From positions 5,208,001 to 5,272,000 of the forward strand of contig NZ_CP152376.1 in NCBI RefSeq assembly GCF_038784515.1: 64,000 nt of DNA. The letters run 5' to 3'. Source of the stretch: Rhodoferax sp. GW822-FHT02A01 (GTDB lineage Bacteria; Pseudomonadota; Gammaproteobacteria; Burkholderiales; Burkholderiaceae_C). A program made the position numbers and the translations under genes. Within the stretch, counting starts at the first letter, position 1, and every line of letters starts with the position of its first letter. This document shows positions 16,456 through 25,527 of the stretch, piece by piece. Below the pieces are notes generated by a model. That model had not been told where the DNA came from. It did no database searches and worked only from the letters and a program-made list of their open reading frames with translations.

Positions 16456-17640
16456 TCAGTTCTGTGGCTGCGTGCGCAAGCTGCGCATGCCCCAGGTCGC
16501 CAGACCGCAACCCAACACCGCAAACACCACGGCAGGCAGGACCATGGCACGCGCACCCATGTGCGCAATGCACACGGCAACCAGCGGCGGCCCCAGCGTG
16601 GAGCCCAGGTTGCCGAGCTGGGCCACGGCACCGGTCGCGCGCGCCTGCGCCACCGTCATGTGATTGAGATGCGGCACCAGGGCAAACGACGATCCCCCGG
16701 CCACGCCCAGCAGGTACATCAGCAGGATGGCCGCAACGCTCATGACGCCGCCCCATGCAAGCGCGCCACCCAGGTACAGACCGGCCAGCGCCACGCCGCC
16801 AAAAGCCCAGCGCACCAGCCGGTCGGGCACCAGCAACGACTGCGCCAGCCAGCCAGCCGAAAAGGTCCCGCCTATGGTGACCAGGGGCAGCAGGGGCGCC
16901 AGCCACACGCGGTCGGCTCCGGCATGCTGCGGCAAAAAGGTGAACAGCGCGATGGCACTGCTGGTGTAGCAAAAGAAGCAGAAGCCTGGCAGTGCGGTCG
17001 CCCACTGGCTGTAAAGCTGCAGGTGCAGCCGGGGCAAGGCAGACAGTGCAGGCCATGCCGGTCTGCCGTTGCCGTCGGCAGGAACCAGGGCCAGCACCAG
17101 CAGGAACATCACCGACATGCCCAGGCCATGCGCCAGCAGCAGGCCGTCCAGACCAAAGCGCTGCATTACCCAACCGCCACCTGCTGCTGTCAATGCAAAT
17201 GCCACACCGACAAAGGTGCTCCACAGTCCCATGGCAATGGAGCGATGGCGCGGCTCGGCGTACTGGATGATGAGTGTGGGTGCGGCAACCACCACCGACA
17301 CCTGTGACACGCCCTCTAGCAAACGCGTGACCCACAGCAGGGGCAGCGCCGGTGTAAAGGACTGCCCCCATGCCAGCACGGCGCCCAGCCCCATGCCGAT
17401 CAGCAGCAGGCGCCGGTAGCCTATGGCTGGCGCACACAACCCCGCCACCACGCCAAACACCAGCCCCACCATGCCCACCGTGGACAGAATCCAGCCCATG
17501 GTCGAGGCCGAAGCCGCGTAGTGCGCCTGCAGCGCCTGGAAGGCAAATGACACCTTGGAAAACTGCATGGCAGCCAGCACACCGCTGAGCCACAGAACCA
17601 ATACCAGATGCCAGCGCGTGGTTTCAAACTTGAGAGACAT
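16456..17640 (-). CDS. Major facilitator superfamily transporter
   Basis: A 394-residue MFS permease with about twelve spans and the typical loop GYRRLLLIGMGLGAVLAWGQ between early helices. The ATG at 17640 starts MSLKFETTRWHLVLVLWLSG, directly entering span 1; the frame is open far upstream to 18069 but that part overlaps the XRE gene. Substrate cannot be told from sequence. It lies 43 nt downstream of the XRE-family regulator on the same strand, which probably controls it. Confidence 0.88.
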   Translation of the reverse strand: MSLKFETTRWHLVLVLWLSGVLAAMQFSKVSFAFQALQAHYAASASTMGWILSTVGMVGLVFGVVAGLCAPAIGYRRLLLIGMGLGAVLAWGQSFTPALPLLWVTRLLEGVSQVSVVVAAPTLIIQYAEPRHRSIAMGLWSTFVGVAFALTAAGGGWVMQRFGLDGLLLAHGLGMSVMFLLVLALVPADGNGRPAWPALSALPRLHLQLYSQWATALPGFCFFCYTSSAIALFTFLPQHAGADRVWLAPLLPLVTIGGTFSAGWLAQSLLVPDRLVRWAFGGVALAGLYLGGALAWGGVMSVAAILLMYLLGVAGGSSFALVPHLNHMTVAQARATGAVAQLGNLGSTLGPPLVAVCIAHMGARAMVLPAVVFAVLGCGLATWGMRSLRTQPQN

Positions 17641-17683
17641 CGGCTGATCTTCGCGGCCACGTGGCCAGGCGTCAACGCATAAG

Positions 17684-18238
17684 TTATGCGTGGCACTCCA
17701 GGCTGGTGCACAGGCGCGCAGGTAACCCGTTTGCCAGCCAGACGCGCTCCCAGAGCATGGTGCCGGCGTGGATATGCAACCCCTCCGTCTGTGGTGATCG
17801 CAGATGCACCAGGACAGGCTCAGGCGCTTCCTGCTCCCACCAGCCGACGGCACCCAGACGCGATTCCGCAGCCACGATGTCCGTGGTGGCGAACTTCCAC
17901 AGCGACGTTTGCAGCATCGCATTTTCCGCAATGCCCCACATGCGCTGGCGGGGAATGGAGGCCGCCAGCAAACGGTGGTCCACATCGGTAATGAGGTGCA
18001 CCGGCAGTGAACTGGTATGGACCAGACGCTGCAGGGCCGAGTCCATGAACGGTATCTGGTCGAGTGCACGCAGCAGCCGTTGCATGGTTTCCTGCGGCGG
18101 AGCGATGGCTCCGGATTCCCAGCGCGACACCGTCGCCTGGTTCACGTTGGCCAGCGCGGCAATGGTCTCCTGCTTCAGACCTTTGACACGGCGCAAGCGC
18201 TTCAGGCGCTTGCCAAACGAAGGCAATGGTGTCGTCAT
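17684..18238 (-). CDS. XRE-family (Cro/CI-like) transcriptional regulator
   Basis: A 184-residue regulator. The N-terminal helix-turn-helix covers about residues 8-62 (FGKRLKRLRRVKGLKQETIA, ALANVNQATVSRWESGAIAP, QETMQRLLRALDQI). The C-terminal about 110 residues (VHLITDVDHRLLAASIPRQR, WKFATTDIVAAESRLGAVGWW) look like a sensory PAS-like module. The ATG at 18238 follows GGGAAT; an in-frame ATG at 18259 is an alternative. It is transcribed with the MFS gene, so a role as ligand-responsive regulator of that transporter is likely. Confidence 0.85.
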   Translation of the reverse strand: MTTPLPSFGKRLKRLRRVKGLKQETIAALANVNQATVSRWESGAIAPPQETMQRLLRALDQIPFMDSALQRLVHTSSLPVHLITDVDHRLLAASIPRQRMWGIAENAMLQTSLWKFATTDIVAAESRLGAVGWWEQEAPEPVLVHLRSPQTEGLHIHAGTMLWERVWLANGLPARLCTSLECHA

Positions 18239-18290
18239 ACGTGATTCCCGTTGGTGCATCTGCACAGCAATCATCGCAGACGCAACAACA

Positions 18291-19154
18291 TCAGCTCCAA
18301 TGCACAGGATCCGTGCGGTAGAACCGGGCCAATTCTTCGTAGAGCTGCGCATGCTCCTGGGCCAGGAGCCGGGGTTGCTCAAAGAAGACCTCGGTGGCCA
18401 CCGCAAAGAACTCCGCCGGGTTGGTTGCACCGTAGGGGTTGAGTAATGTGGGCGCGCCCAGCAGTGCATCCTGTTGCAGCCGGTCGAATTCCCTTTGCAT
18501 CACGCCCGCCCAGCGGCCGCCGTCCTGAAGGCTCCTGAGCTGCGGCGCGCCGTTGGCGGCGCCGTCTTCCTGGTCCAGCTGGTGCGCAAACTCGTGCAAC
18601 ACGACGTTGTGACCGTCATCGGGGATGGCCGCGCCTTCGAGCACGTCCTGCCAGGACAGCACGACCTGACCTTGCGACCACGACTCACCCGACAGCACAT
18701 TGCTGCCCTGGTGCGCAACGCCTGCGCTGTCGGTGTGCAGCCGCGGCACCACAAAACGCGTGGGATAGACCAGGATCTGCCGCAGATTGGGGAAGTTGTG
18801 GTGGGGCCGGTTGAGCAGCAGCAGGCAAGCTTGCGCAGCAATGGTCACCCGCACCTCGTCGGTGATGGACTGGCCGGCACAGCCGATGAACGGCTTCTCC
18901 GCGATGAAGATCTGAATGCTCTGCTTGAGCTGCAACTGCAGATCGGCGGGCAGGCTCTGGAACAGGGGCACACGCCTGCGCAGAATCGTGCGCCATGCCC
19001 TGGGGAAAGGCCGTGCGGCCACCCTGGTGCGCTGTCTGCGCCGCCACCAGGGTTCGACCAGCAGCCACACCACCGCGACCACGGCGCACAGCACCAGCAG
19101 GGCAAACGCCAGCGTGCCGGTCGGCAACATTCGATCAAGAAGGGTTGTGGGCAT
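18291..19154 (-). CDS. mtfA: M90-family zinc peptidase, MtfA-like, membrane-anchored
   Basis: A 287-residue protein with one N-terminal membrane span (ALLVLCAVVAVVWLLVEPWW) and a peptidase domain carrying the zinc motif HEFAHQLDQEDG and the downstream glutamate in NPAEFFAVATEVFFE. These are the signatures of the MtfA/DUF980 family. E. coli MtfA is cytosolic and inactivates the Mlc repressor; this version has a membrane anchor, as many betaproteobacterial members do. The start at 19154 is chosen for the anchor position; an in-frame ATG at 19226 would add 24 residues. Flanked by the XRE gene (52 nt) and the HlyD-like gene. Confidence 0.88.
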   Translation of the reverse strand: MPTTLLDRMLPTGTLAFALLVLCAVVAVVWLLVEPWWRRRQRTRVAARPFPRAWRTILRRRVPLFQSLPADLQLQLKQSIQIFIAEKPFIGCAGQSITDEVRVTIAAQACLLLLNRPHHNFPNLRQILVYPTRFVVPRLHTDSAGVAHQGSNVLSGESWSQGQVVLSWQDVLEGAAIPDDGHNVVLHEFAHQLDQEDGAANGAPQLRSLQDGGRWAGVMQREFDRLQQDALLGAPTLLNPYGATNPAEFFAVATEVFFEQPRLLAQEHAQLYEELARFYRTDPVHWS

Positions 19155-19244
19155 GGTGCGTGTCGTGGTGAGACTCGCAGTTTGGACTGCTTCGGTGGTT
19201 TTCAAGTACCTGTTGCGTACAGGCACCTCCGCCCCGTCGGATGG

Positions 19245-20441
19245 TCAGCGCGCCTTGACCTTTGCGCCGTCCTGCAGTTTGGTATCCGGATACACGACCA
19301 CCCGGGAGTTGAGCGCCAGCCCTTCCGGTACCCAGGCCAGGGTTCCATTGCGCGCCTTGACCGTGACCTCCTTGAGGTGCACACGGTCACCGTCCAGCAC
19401 AAACACACCCGATCGCGAACCCAGCGGGAACAGTGCGCTCACCGGCACCATGACGGCGTTGTCCACGGTCTGCACCAGCACGCGCACATCCACCTTGAAG
19501 CCGTCACCCAGGCTTTTCCATGTGTCCGGCGGCGAAGTGATGTCGGCGATCACATTGACGCGCTGCTCCTCCACCCCCAGTGCCGAGACCTTGGTGAACG
19601 CGGCGGGCTCCACGTAGCGCACCTTGCCATTCAGAGCGCCCGGTCCGCCCCAGTTGAGCAATTGCACCGGCGTGCCGGGTGCCACCTGCACCGCTTCTTC
19701 GGTGAGGATGTCCACCACCACTTCGAGCTTGTCGGGGTTGCCGATCTCCATCAGTCCGGTGCCCGATGCCACCACACCTTCGCTTTGCAGCAGCACCTTC
19801 AGAACCTTGCCGGCAACCGGTGACACCACGGCCACCTGCTTTCTTGAAGGTGCACTTCCGGCAACGGACTCCGCGCCGAACTGGCGTAGTGGCGCGCGCG
19901 CCTGGTCCAGATCAAAACGGGCTGCCGCTTCGGCGTGGCGTGCGGCTTCCCACTCCTGGCTGCGCAGTTGCTCAGCAAGGCGCAGTGCCTCGCTTTGCGT
20001 GGGCGAAGTGAATCCCTGTTGTTCCAGCGCATTGTTGCGCCGCACATCCTGCCGACTCTGCGCCAGCGCCGCCGCAGCGTGCTCCAGGTTGGCCTGCGCC
20101 GATGCCAGTCCAGCCTGCGCGGCGCCCACGCGGGCGGCTTGCTCGGCCTGGCTCCTGGCGTCCAGCAGCGCAGGAACCAGTGGCGATATCAACGCGACGG
20201 TGGCTCCCTGCGCCACGCTGTCGCCCTCAACGAGTTGTATGCGCGCCAGTCTGCCCGCCAGTGTGGAGGACACCACATAGCGCTCACGCACGCGGGTCTT
20301 GCCGTCCTCCTGCACGGCGCGCTCAAAACGTCCCTGGGTGACGGTGGCAGTCTCTACTTCCATGGGACTGGGCCAGAACGCCCAGGTCAGCGCGACCAGA
20401 AGCAGCGCCGCACTGGCGCCTGAAATCAGTTTGTTGTTCAT
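19245..20441 (-). CDS. HlyD/MacA-type efflux periplasmic adaptor
   Basis: A 398-residue membrane-fusion protein: an N-terminal anchor (KLISGASAALLLVALTWAFW), a lipoyl/barrel-sandwich start (RYVVSSTLAGRLARIQLVEG), a long helical hairpin rich in Gln/Ala (SQAEQAARVGAAQAGLASAQ through ARAPLRQFGA), the second lipoyl half (VVSPVAGKVLKVLLQSEGVV) and beta-barrel domains ending FVLDGDRVHLKEVTVKARNG. The ATG at 20441 fits the anchor. It is third in line after the ABC ATPase and permease, so it most likely links that ABC permease to an outer-membrane channel encoded elsewhere. Confidence 0.88.
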   Translation of the reverse strand: MNNKLISGASAALLLVALTWAFWPSPMEVETATVTQGRFERAVQEDGKTRVRERYVVSSTLAGRLARIQLVEGDSVAQGATVALISPLVPALLDARSQAEQAARVGAAQAGLASAQANLEHAAAALAQSRQDVRRNNALEQQGFTSPTQSEALRLAEQLRSQEWEAARHAEAAARFDLDQARAPLRQFGAESVAGSAPSRKQVAVVSPVAGKVLKVLLQSEGVVASGTGLMEIGNPDKLEVVVDILTEEAVQVAPGTPVQLLNWGGPGALNGKVRYVEPAAFTKVSALGVEEQRVNVIADITSPPDTWKSLGDGFKVDVRVLVQTVDNAVMVPVSALFPLGSRSGVFVLDGDRVHLKEVTVKARNGTLAWVPEGLALNSRVVVYPDTKLQDGAKVKAR

Positions 20442-20478
20442 GGTGACTCCGATACAGTATTCATAGGTGTGGCGACCG

Positions 20479-22842
20479 TCACTCGCGCGTCTTGAGGACA
20501 CCGACCAGGTCCAGCTGGTCTACGCGGCGACGCACGATCAAGGCGCTGACGATGCCCGCCGCCAGAACGCAGACCGCCGCAAAGGCGTAGGTGGCCGGCT
20601 GGATGACAAAGGGAAAAGAAAAATCGTCACTGCGAATGAGGCTGACGATGCCGCGCGCCGTCAGATAACCCAAACCCATCCCCAGGGGGAGTGCCAGTGC
20701 AATTTCGATACCCAGTTCGCCCAGCAAAATAGCCGAGACTTCGGCGCGCGTAAAGCCCAGCACCCGCAGGCTCGCCAGTTCCCACGCACGCTCGGCCAGG
20801 GCAATGCGGGCGTGGTTGTAGACCACGCCGACGGCAATGGTGGTGGCAAACAGCGTGAGCACCAGGCTGAACATGAGAATGTTGTGCGCCGTCACTTCGG
20901 TGATGTTGCGTGCCATCACCCCTTTGCTGATCGCCACGCCCACACGAGGCAACTCCTTGAGCCGCTCCAGCAGCTCCGGCTCAAAACCGCGCTCCACCGC
21001 CACCGTGATCTGGTTCACCATGTCTCCTTCGTGCAAGAGGGTGTTGAGCGCTCTGTGCTCGATGTAGGCATTCATGGCTAGAAGCTCGTGCACGGTGCCG
21101 ATAACCGGCAAGCTCAAGACGTCACGCCGCCCCTCCTGCAACTCCACCTGCACGTAGTCGCCGGGGCGCACCTCCAGCTTTTCGGCCAGTCGATCGGTCA
21201 GCAGCAGTCCATCGCGCGGCGCAGGCTGGGCACGCTTGTCCATGTCCACGATGCGAAAGAGGTCGGGCTCTTCGGTCTTGCCCTGGATGGCGCCACGGTG
21301 ATGGTGGTTGCCATGAACCAGCCGCACTGCCACATTGCGTGCACCCTCTACTGCCGTCACGTGCGGCAGGTGCGCTGCGGCTTGCAGTGCGCGCGCGGGC
21401 CCGGGGTCCACCAGATTGATGAACACGTCGCCGCGCAGCACCTGGTGGAACTGGGTTTCCATCAGCAAGGCGATGGCATCGCGCATAAAGGCACCCGTAA
21501 TCACTGTGGCCATGGCCATGGCCACGCCCAGAATCGTCAGCAGCGTGCGCAGGCGCTGGCGTTCCATGCTGCGCAGAATCATGCGCAACGAAGGTGAAAA
21601 CCAATGCTTGAGTCCCAGGCGCTCCAGCAACATGGGCTGAAAGTTGCCAGGCGACGGCGGACGCATGGCTTCCGCCGGAGCCAGCATCACCGTCTTTCGG
21701 ATGGCACCCATGGTGGCCAGCACAGCTGCGCCCATGGTCACTGCGGTGGCAATCAGGAGCAGGGCCGGCTGCACACGAAAAAGCATGCGCGGGAAGTGGA
21801 ACGTCCGGGCGTACAGCTCCACGAACGCGTGCCCCAGCAGCGTTCCCAGTGCAAAACCCATCACCAGCCCCATCGCCACAATAGCCAGCACCATCTTCAG
21901 GTAGTGCAGGCCAATCGCGCCATTGGTGTAGCCCAGTGCCTTGAGAGCGGCCACCTGCTCGCGCTGCGTTGCGATCTGGCGCCCCACAACCACATTGAGC
22001 AGGAAGGCGGCCACGGCCAGGAAGATGGTTGGCAGAACCGTGCCCAGCACCTGCTGCTCCCGAATTTCGGAGTTGAGCAACATGTTGGACACCTGCAGAT
22101 CCCGGCCATGCGCGTTGAGCCCGCCGTAGGGAGCCAACATGCGGTCCAACTGGTCAATGACTGCGCCTTCGCTGGCGCCCGGGCCGAGGCGCACGGCAAC
22201 CTGGTTGAAGGCGCCCTCCATGTTGTAGGCAGTGGCAAGCGCGCGGCGGTCTATCCAGAATATGCCAAAGCCGCGCTGGTCGGGAGAGCCGCCCAGACCG
22301 GCAAAGATGTACTCCGGCGACAACGCAGTGCCCACCATACGCAGCCGCTCGCGCTTGCCGTTGATGAGCGCGTCCACCTCGTCACCTGCCTTGAGCTGGC
22401 GCGCACCGGCAAAGGCTTCAGAGACCAGCACCTCCATGGCGCCGCTGTGGTGGGCCGCAATCATGCGTCCGCTGCGCAGGCTGATCCGGTTGAGCCGTTG
22501 CGGCTCCTCGGTGTCCAGGCCAATCAGCTGTCCGGCAATCGGGTCGGACACGCCGGGAATGCTGATGGGAACAATCTGGGCCAGCGAAGTCTGCACATGT
22601 GCCGCCCCAGCCACGGCGTCCAGCTGGTGCTGCAGCGCCAGGGGCGCACTCTTGAGGGTGGAGAAGACGTCGGCAAAACGTGACTCGCTGTAGTACGCGT
22701 CGCGCGACAGGGACAGGGATTGAAAGGCACTGAAGCTGGTGATGAAACCACCTACGCCACTGGCCACCACCAACGCGGTGGTGAGTGCCTGACTCCACAT
22801 CAGGCGCAAGTCGCGCAGCAGCTTGCGGTCCAGTGCTTTCAT
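20479..22842 (-). CDS. ABC transporter permease, FtsX/MacB-like, two FtsX domains
   Basis: A 787-residue permease with an N-terminal span (LMWSQALTTALVVASGVGGF), a large periplasmic domain, three spans (LPTIFLAVAAFLLNVVVGRQ and following), a second membrane entry after position 420 (RTLLTILGVAMAMATVITGA), a second periplasmic domain and three final spans ending LAAGIVSALIVRRRVDQLD. Two FtsX modules in one chain is typical of LolC/MacB-related eight-span-plus permeases that do mechanotransmission rather than classic transport. Ten nucleotides separate it from the ATPase gene upstream. Confidence 0.9.
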   Translation of the reverse strand: MKALDRKLLRDLRLMWSQALTTALVVASGVGGFITSFSAFQSLSLSRDAYYSESRFADVFSTLKSAPLALQHQLDAVAGAAHVQTSLAQIVPISIPGVSDPIAGQLIGLDTEEPQRLNRISLRSGRMIAAHHSGAMEVLVSEAFAGARQLKAGDEVDALINGKRERLRMVGTALSPEYIFAGLGGSPDQRGFGIFWIDRRALATAYNMEGAFNQVAVRLGPGASEGAVIDQLDRMLAPYGGLNAHGRDLQVSNMLLNSEIREQQVLGTVLPTIFLAVAAFLLNVVVGRQIATQREQVAALKALGYTNGAIGLHYLKMVLAIVAMGLVMGFALGTLLGHAFVELYARTFHFPRMLFRVQPALLLIATAVTMGAAVLATMGAIRKTVMLAPAEAMRPPSPGNFQPMLLERLGLKHWFSPSLRMILRSMERQRLRTLLTILGVAMAMATVITGAFMRDAIALLMETQFHQVLRGDVFINLVDPGPARALQAAAHLPHVTAVEGARNVAVRLVHGNHHHRGAIQGKTEEPDLFRIVDMDKRAQPAPRDGLLLTDRLAEKLEVRPGDYVQVELQEGRRDVLSLPVIGTVHELLAMNAYIEHRALNTLLHEGDMVNQITVAVERGFEPELLERLKELPRVGVAISKGVMARNITEVTAHNILMFSLVLTLFATTIAVGVVYNHARIALAERAWELASLRVLGFTRAEVSAILLGELGIEIALALPLGMGLGYLTARGIVSLIRSDDFSFPFVIQPATYAFAAVCVLAAGIVSALIVRRRVDQLDLVGVLKTRE

Positions 22843-22852
22843 GGTGAGTCAC

Positions 22853-23581
22853 TCACCAGGTCAACTCGGACGGTGCGAGCTTGTGTTCGTTGTGCAGAAC
22901 GCGCTCAATCCGTCCCCCGCCCAGGTACAGCACGCGGTCGGCCATACCGGCAATCGCCGCGTTGTGCGTGATCACGACAGCCGTCGTACCCAGCTCCCGA
23001 TTGATGCGCGCAATCACCTCCAATACCAGTTTGCCAGTGACGTAGTCCAGCGCGCCGGTGGGCTCATCGCAGAGCAGAACCTCGGGGCGCTTGACGATGG
23101 CACGGGCAATCGCCACCCGTTGCTGCTCGCCACCAGAGAGCTGCGACGGAAAGTGATCGACCCGCTCGGCCAAACCCACCAAGGCCAAGGCATCCAACGC
23201 GGGCATGGGGTTGGCAACAATGTCGGTGACCAGCTCCACGTTTTCCAGCACGGTCAGGCTGGGAATCAGGTTGTAGAACTGGAACACAAAGCCCACATGG
23301 TCACGCCGGTACGTGGTGAGTTCTTCATCGGTGGCGTGCGTCAGGTCGTGGTCGGCAAACATGGCGCTGCCACTGGTTGGCCGGTCCAATCCGCCCAGAA
23401 TGTTCAGCAAGGTGGACTTGCCGCTGCCCGAAGGGCCGAGCAGCACGATGAACTCACCTTTTTGGATGGTCAGATCCACATCCACCAGCGCGTGGACCTT
23501 GATCTCACCCATGTCATACATCTTGGCCAGCCCCTTGGCGGTGAAGACGGTTTGCTGGGCGGCGGTGGACGCAGGCTGCAT
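22853..23581 (-). CDS. ABC transporter ATP-binding protein, MacB/LolD-like
   Basis: A 242-residue nucleotide-binding subunit: Walker [11 protein letters not shown]-loop at [20 protein letters not shown], signature LSGGEQQR, Walker [13 protein letters not shown] and H-loop [10 protein letters not shown]. The YNLIP sequence after the Q-loop and the GALDYVTG tail place it with the LolD/MacB group. The ATG at 23581 has AGGAAC 6 nt upstream; the frame remains open to 23695 inside the cytochrome gene. Together with the permease and adaptor it forms a tripartite MacAB-like exporter. Confidence 0.93.
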   Translation of the reverse strand: MQPASTAAQQTVFTAKGLAKMYDMGEIKVHALVDVDLTIQKGEFIVLLGPSGSGKSTLLNILGGLDRPTSGSAMFADHDLTHATDEELTTYRRDHVGFVFQFYNLIPSLTVLENVELVTDIVANPMPALDALALVGLAERVDHFPSQLSGGEQQRVAIARAIVKRPEVLLCDEPTGALDYVTGKLVLEVIARINRELGTTAVVITHNAAIAGMADRVLYLGGGRIERVLHNEHKLAPSELTW

Positions 23582-23624
23582 GGTTGTTCCTGGCAGAGAT
23601 CCGGTGGTTCCGGATACCCGATGG

Positions 23625-24170
23625 TCAGGGGATAGGACGCCCCTTGCCTTGGGTGCCCTCGGCCCGAGCCGAGAGATAGGCATAGAGATCCGCAATATGG
23701 GCGCTCACGCTGGGGTTGCCCTCCCAGGCCGGCATGGTGATGACGGGTTCCTTGCGCTGCAGGACGTCATCGATCAAGGCGTCCGCTGAAGGGCCGGAAC
23801 CGGTGGTAGACGGCGGCGGCAGATTCCAGTCATAGCGCTTGAGCACCAGGCCCACAAACCGGCGCGGGCCCATCTGCTGGACTCTGGGCAGCAGGTCGGG
23901 CGCCCTGCCGGTCCCCGTGGCATCCGGCCCGTGGCAGCTGGCACACCGGTCCTGGAACACGCGCCAGCCCGTGTAAATGGAGCCGGGCGGCCTGGACAGA
24001 CGTGCCGCTTCCTGTGCCGCCTGCGTGTTCTCGATGGTCACCCCCACATCGCCAGCACATCCAAGCAGGGCCAGTGCTGACGCCATGACGGCTGCACGCA
24101 ACACACCCTGCCCTGTTGCCAGAGGCAGCCCGAGATCGGGATTCTTGAAAAAGCGAGGGAGATCAGCCAT
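23625..24170 (-). CDS. Cytochrome c class I, membrane-anchored or lipoprotein
   Basis: A 181-residue c-type cytochrome. The heme site CASCH lies in [20 protein letters not shown] and a likely axial Met in [12 protein letters not shown]. The N-terminal region has a hydrophobic segment [13 protein letters not shown] with a possible lipobox LLGC, after about 35 polar residues, which is a long lead for a lipoprotein signal. The start at 24170 (ATG) is preferred; a GTG three codons earlier is possible. It lies 43 nt upstream of the ABC ATPase gene on the same strand. Confidence 0.87.
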   Translation of the reverse strand: MADLPRFFKNPDLGLPLATGQGVLRAAVMASALALLGCAGDVGVTIENTQAAQEAARLSRPPGSIYTGWRVFQDRCASCHGPDATGTGRAPDLLPRVQQMGPRRFVGLVLKRYDWNLPPPSTTGSGPSADALIDDVLQRKEPVITMPAWEGNPSVSAHIADLYAYLSARAEGTQGKGRPIP

Positions 24171-24332
24171 GTTGCCCACCGTTCGGATAGTCTGGCCTCC
24201 AGCCTAATCCGATGGGTGCGGCAAATATTGAGGAAGGTCAAGTCATGTGCACAACTTGGTCACCAACGCGCTGACCACGCATTGGCCCGGCTCTGCGGGG
24301 TCGAGTAATGGGGCCAGATCAGTCCGCGGGCC

Positions 24333-24527
24333 TTACTGTGCCGCCAATTCGTTCCAGGTTGACCAGGAAGCCTCGTCGTCCAGCTCGATCGCCTCTGGGC
24401 AGGGAATGCGCCGCAGATGCCGTCGCCGTTCAATCAGCTCGGGATTCAACAGCATTTCGATTTCCGCTTGCGACAACAGGGGCGCCGAAGCGTCTTGGGT
24501 GTAGTCAAACATTGATTGATTTGCCAT
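24333..24527 (-). CDS. Small hypothetical protein, 64 aa
   Basis: A 64-residue acidic protein (LLSQAEIEMLLNPELIERRR, CPEAIELDDEASWSTWNEL). No domain is recognised. There is no good ribosome site before the ATG at 24527 or before the internal ATG at 24512, so the call rests on amino-acid composition only. It is flanked by about 240 nt of apparently empty sequence on one side and about 160 nt on the other. Confidence 0.45.
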   Translation of the reverse strand: MANQSMFDYTQDASAPLLSQAEIEMLLNPELIERRRHLRRIPCPEAIELDDEASWSTWNELAAQ

Positions 24528-24770
24528 GATGAAACTGTGTGAAAGAGTCGAGACCAATCGCCTCACCCTGAATGTAGGGCACGAATGTTGATTTCGTATG
24601 TGCGATAAGTAACACTTTGTACGACTAGGCAACGCGTGGCTGCCGCCCCGGGCATCCGCCGGTTCAAATTGTTACAGAACACGCGGGGATCAGCTGCAGG
24701 CGGAATACCAAGCGCCGGGCTGAAATCGGTCGACCTTGCGCTGGTCACTTGGGCTTGAAGCTGAAAGAGC

Positions 24771-25370
24771 TTACTTGGGTTTCTTGCCCAAAAAGTCGGC
24801 CGGGTTTGTCACTTCCCCTGGATGCCTTTCTTTGGGTTTTCCAAAAAAATGACTGGACGCAAATGCCGAAATCAATACCAGCAATACTGTTGAAAAAATC
24901 CAGAAAACCCTTTTATTGACTTCTTTCTGCTTTTCCTCGGCAGCCATGAATTGGTCCACAGCAGCGCGGACATTCTTCAATGCCGCGCGCTCCGCTGCAC
25001 GACGAATCCGAGCGTTCTTTTCTCCTTTCAAATCCTTGGCTCTAATACCAAATATGTTTCCAAAGGGGTCCAGAAATTCGGCGACAGATTGTTCAAAAGC
25101 ATTGGGAGTTGTCGGATGCGACTTGACCTCTGCAAATTCGCTGATCCGTTTGAATTCCTCTTGAATATCCTCAGCACTCCAATATATGCCAATGCCATCC
25201 TGCTCTTTGGAATGACTGAGCCTAAGCATCAGTTCGCACCCGCCAATGTCGTAAAAAACCCCTTCTTCATTGGAGTAGGACGGCGATGCATTAAATGCCT
25301 TTGAATACCATCGCTCAGCGATTTGGAGGTCTGCAACGGGAATATGAATGGTGCAAGGCGATTCAATCAT
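24771..25370 (-). CDS. VOC/glyoxalase-fold protein with C-terminal membrane anchor
   Basis: A 199-residue protein. Residues 1-110 are one VOC (glyoxalase/bleomycin-resistance) half: TIHIPVADLQIAERWYSKAF, CELMLRLSHSKEQDGIGIYW, FEQSVAEFLDPFGNIFGIRA. This is followed by a charged helix and one membrane span (FWIFSTVLLVLISAFASSHF) and a short tail. A single VOC half joined to a tail anchor is uncommon. Codon use is clearly more AT-rich than its neighbours, suggesting transfer. The ATG at 25370 is preferred over an upstream in-frame start at 25415. Divergent from the dioxygenase gene. Confidence 0.78.
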   Translation of the reverse strand: MIESPCTIHIPVADLQIAERWYSKAFNASPSYSNEEGVFYDIGGCELMLRLSHSKEQDGIGIYWSAEDIQEEFKRISEFAEVKSHPTTPNAFEQSVAEFLDPFGNIFGIRAKDLKGEKNARIRRAAERAALKNVRAAVDQFMAAEEKQKEVNKRVFWIFSTVLLVLISAFASSHFFGKPKERHPGEVTNPADFLGKKPK

Positions 25371-25527
25371 AGGTATTAATTTGGCTGGAACCCACAGCAC
25401 CAACGATAGCAACAAATTCCAATTTTTGATATTCGTTTTTCGCGTAGACGATGATGATTTGAATCAACAGGCGAAAGGTGGCAGCTACTTACGCTCCCGG
25501 TGTTTCTATTATTTTTTGGACATCACC

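Noticed and set aside
14870..17307. Two long plus-strand frames (394 and 611 codons)
   Set aside because: They run antisense to BrkB, DUF1003 and MFS genes that have unmistakable family motifs.
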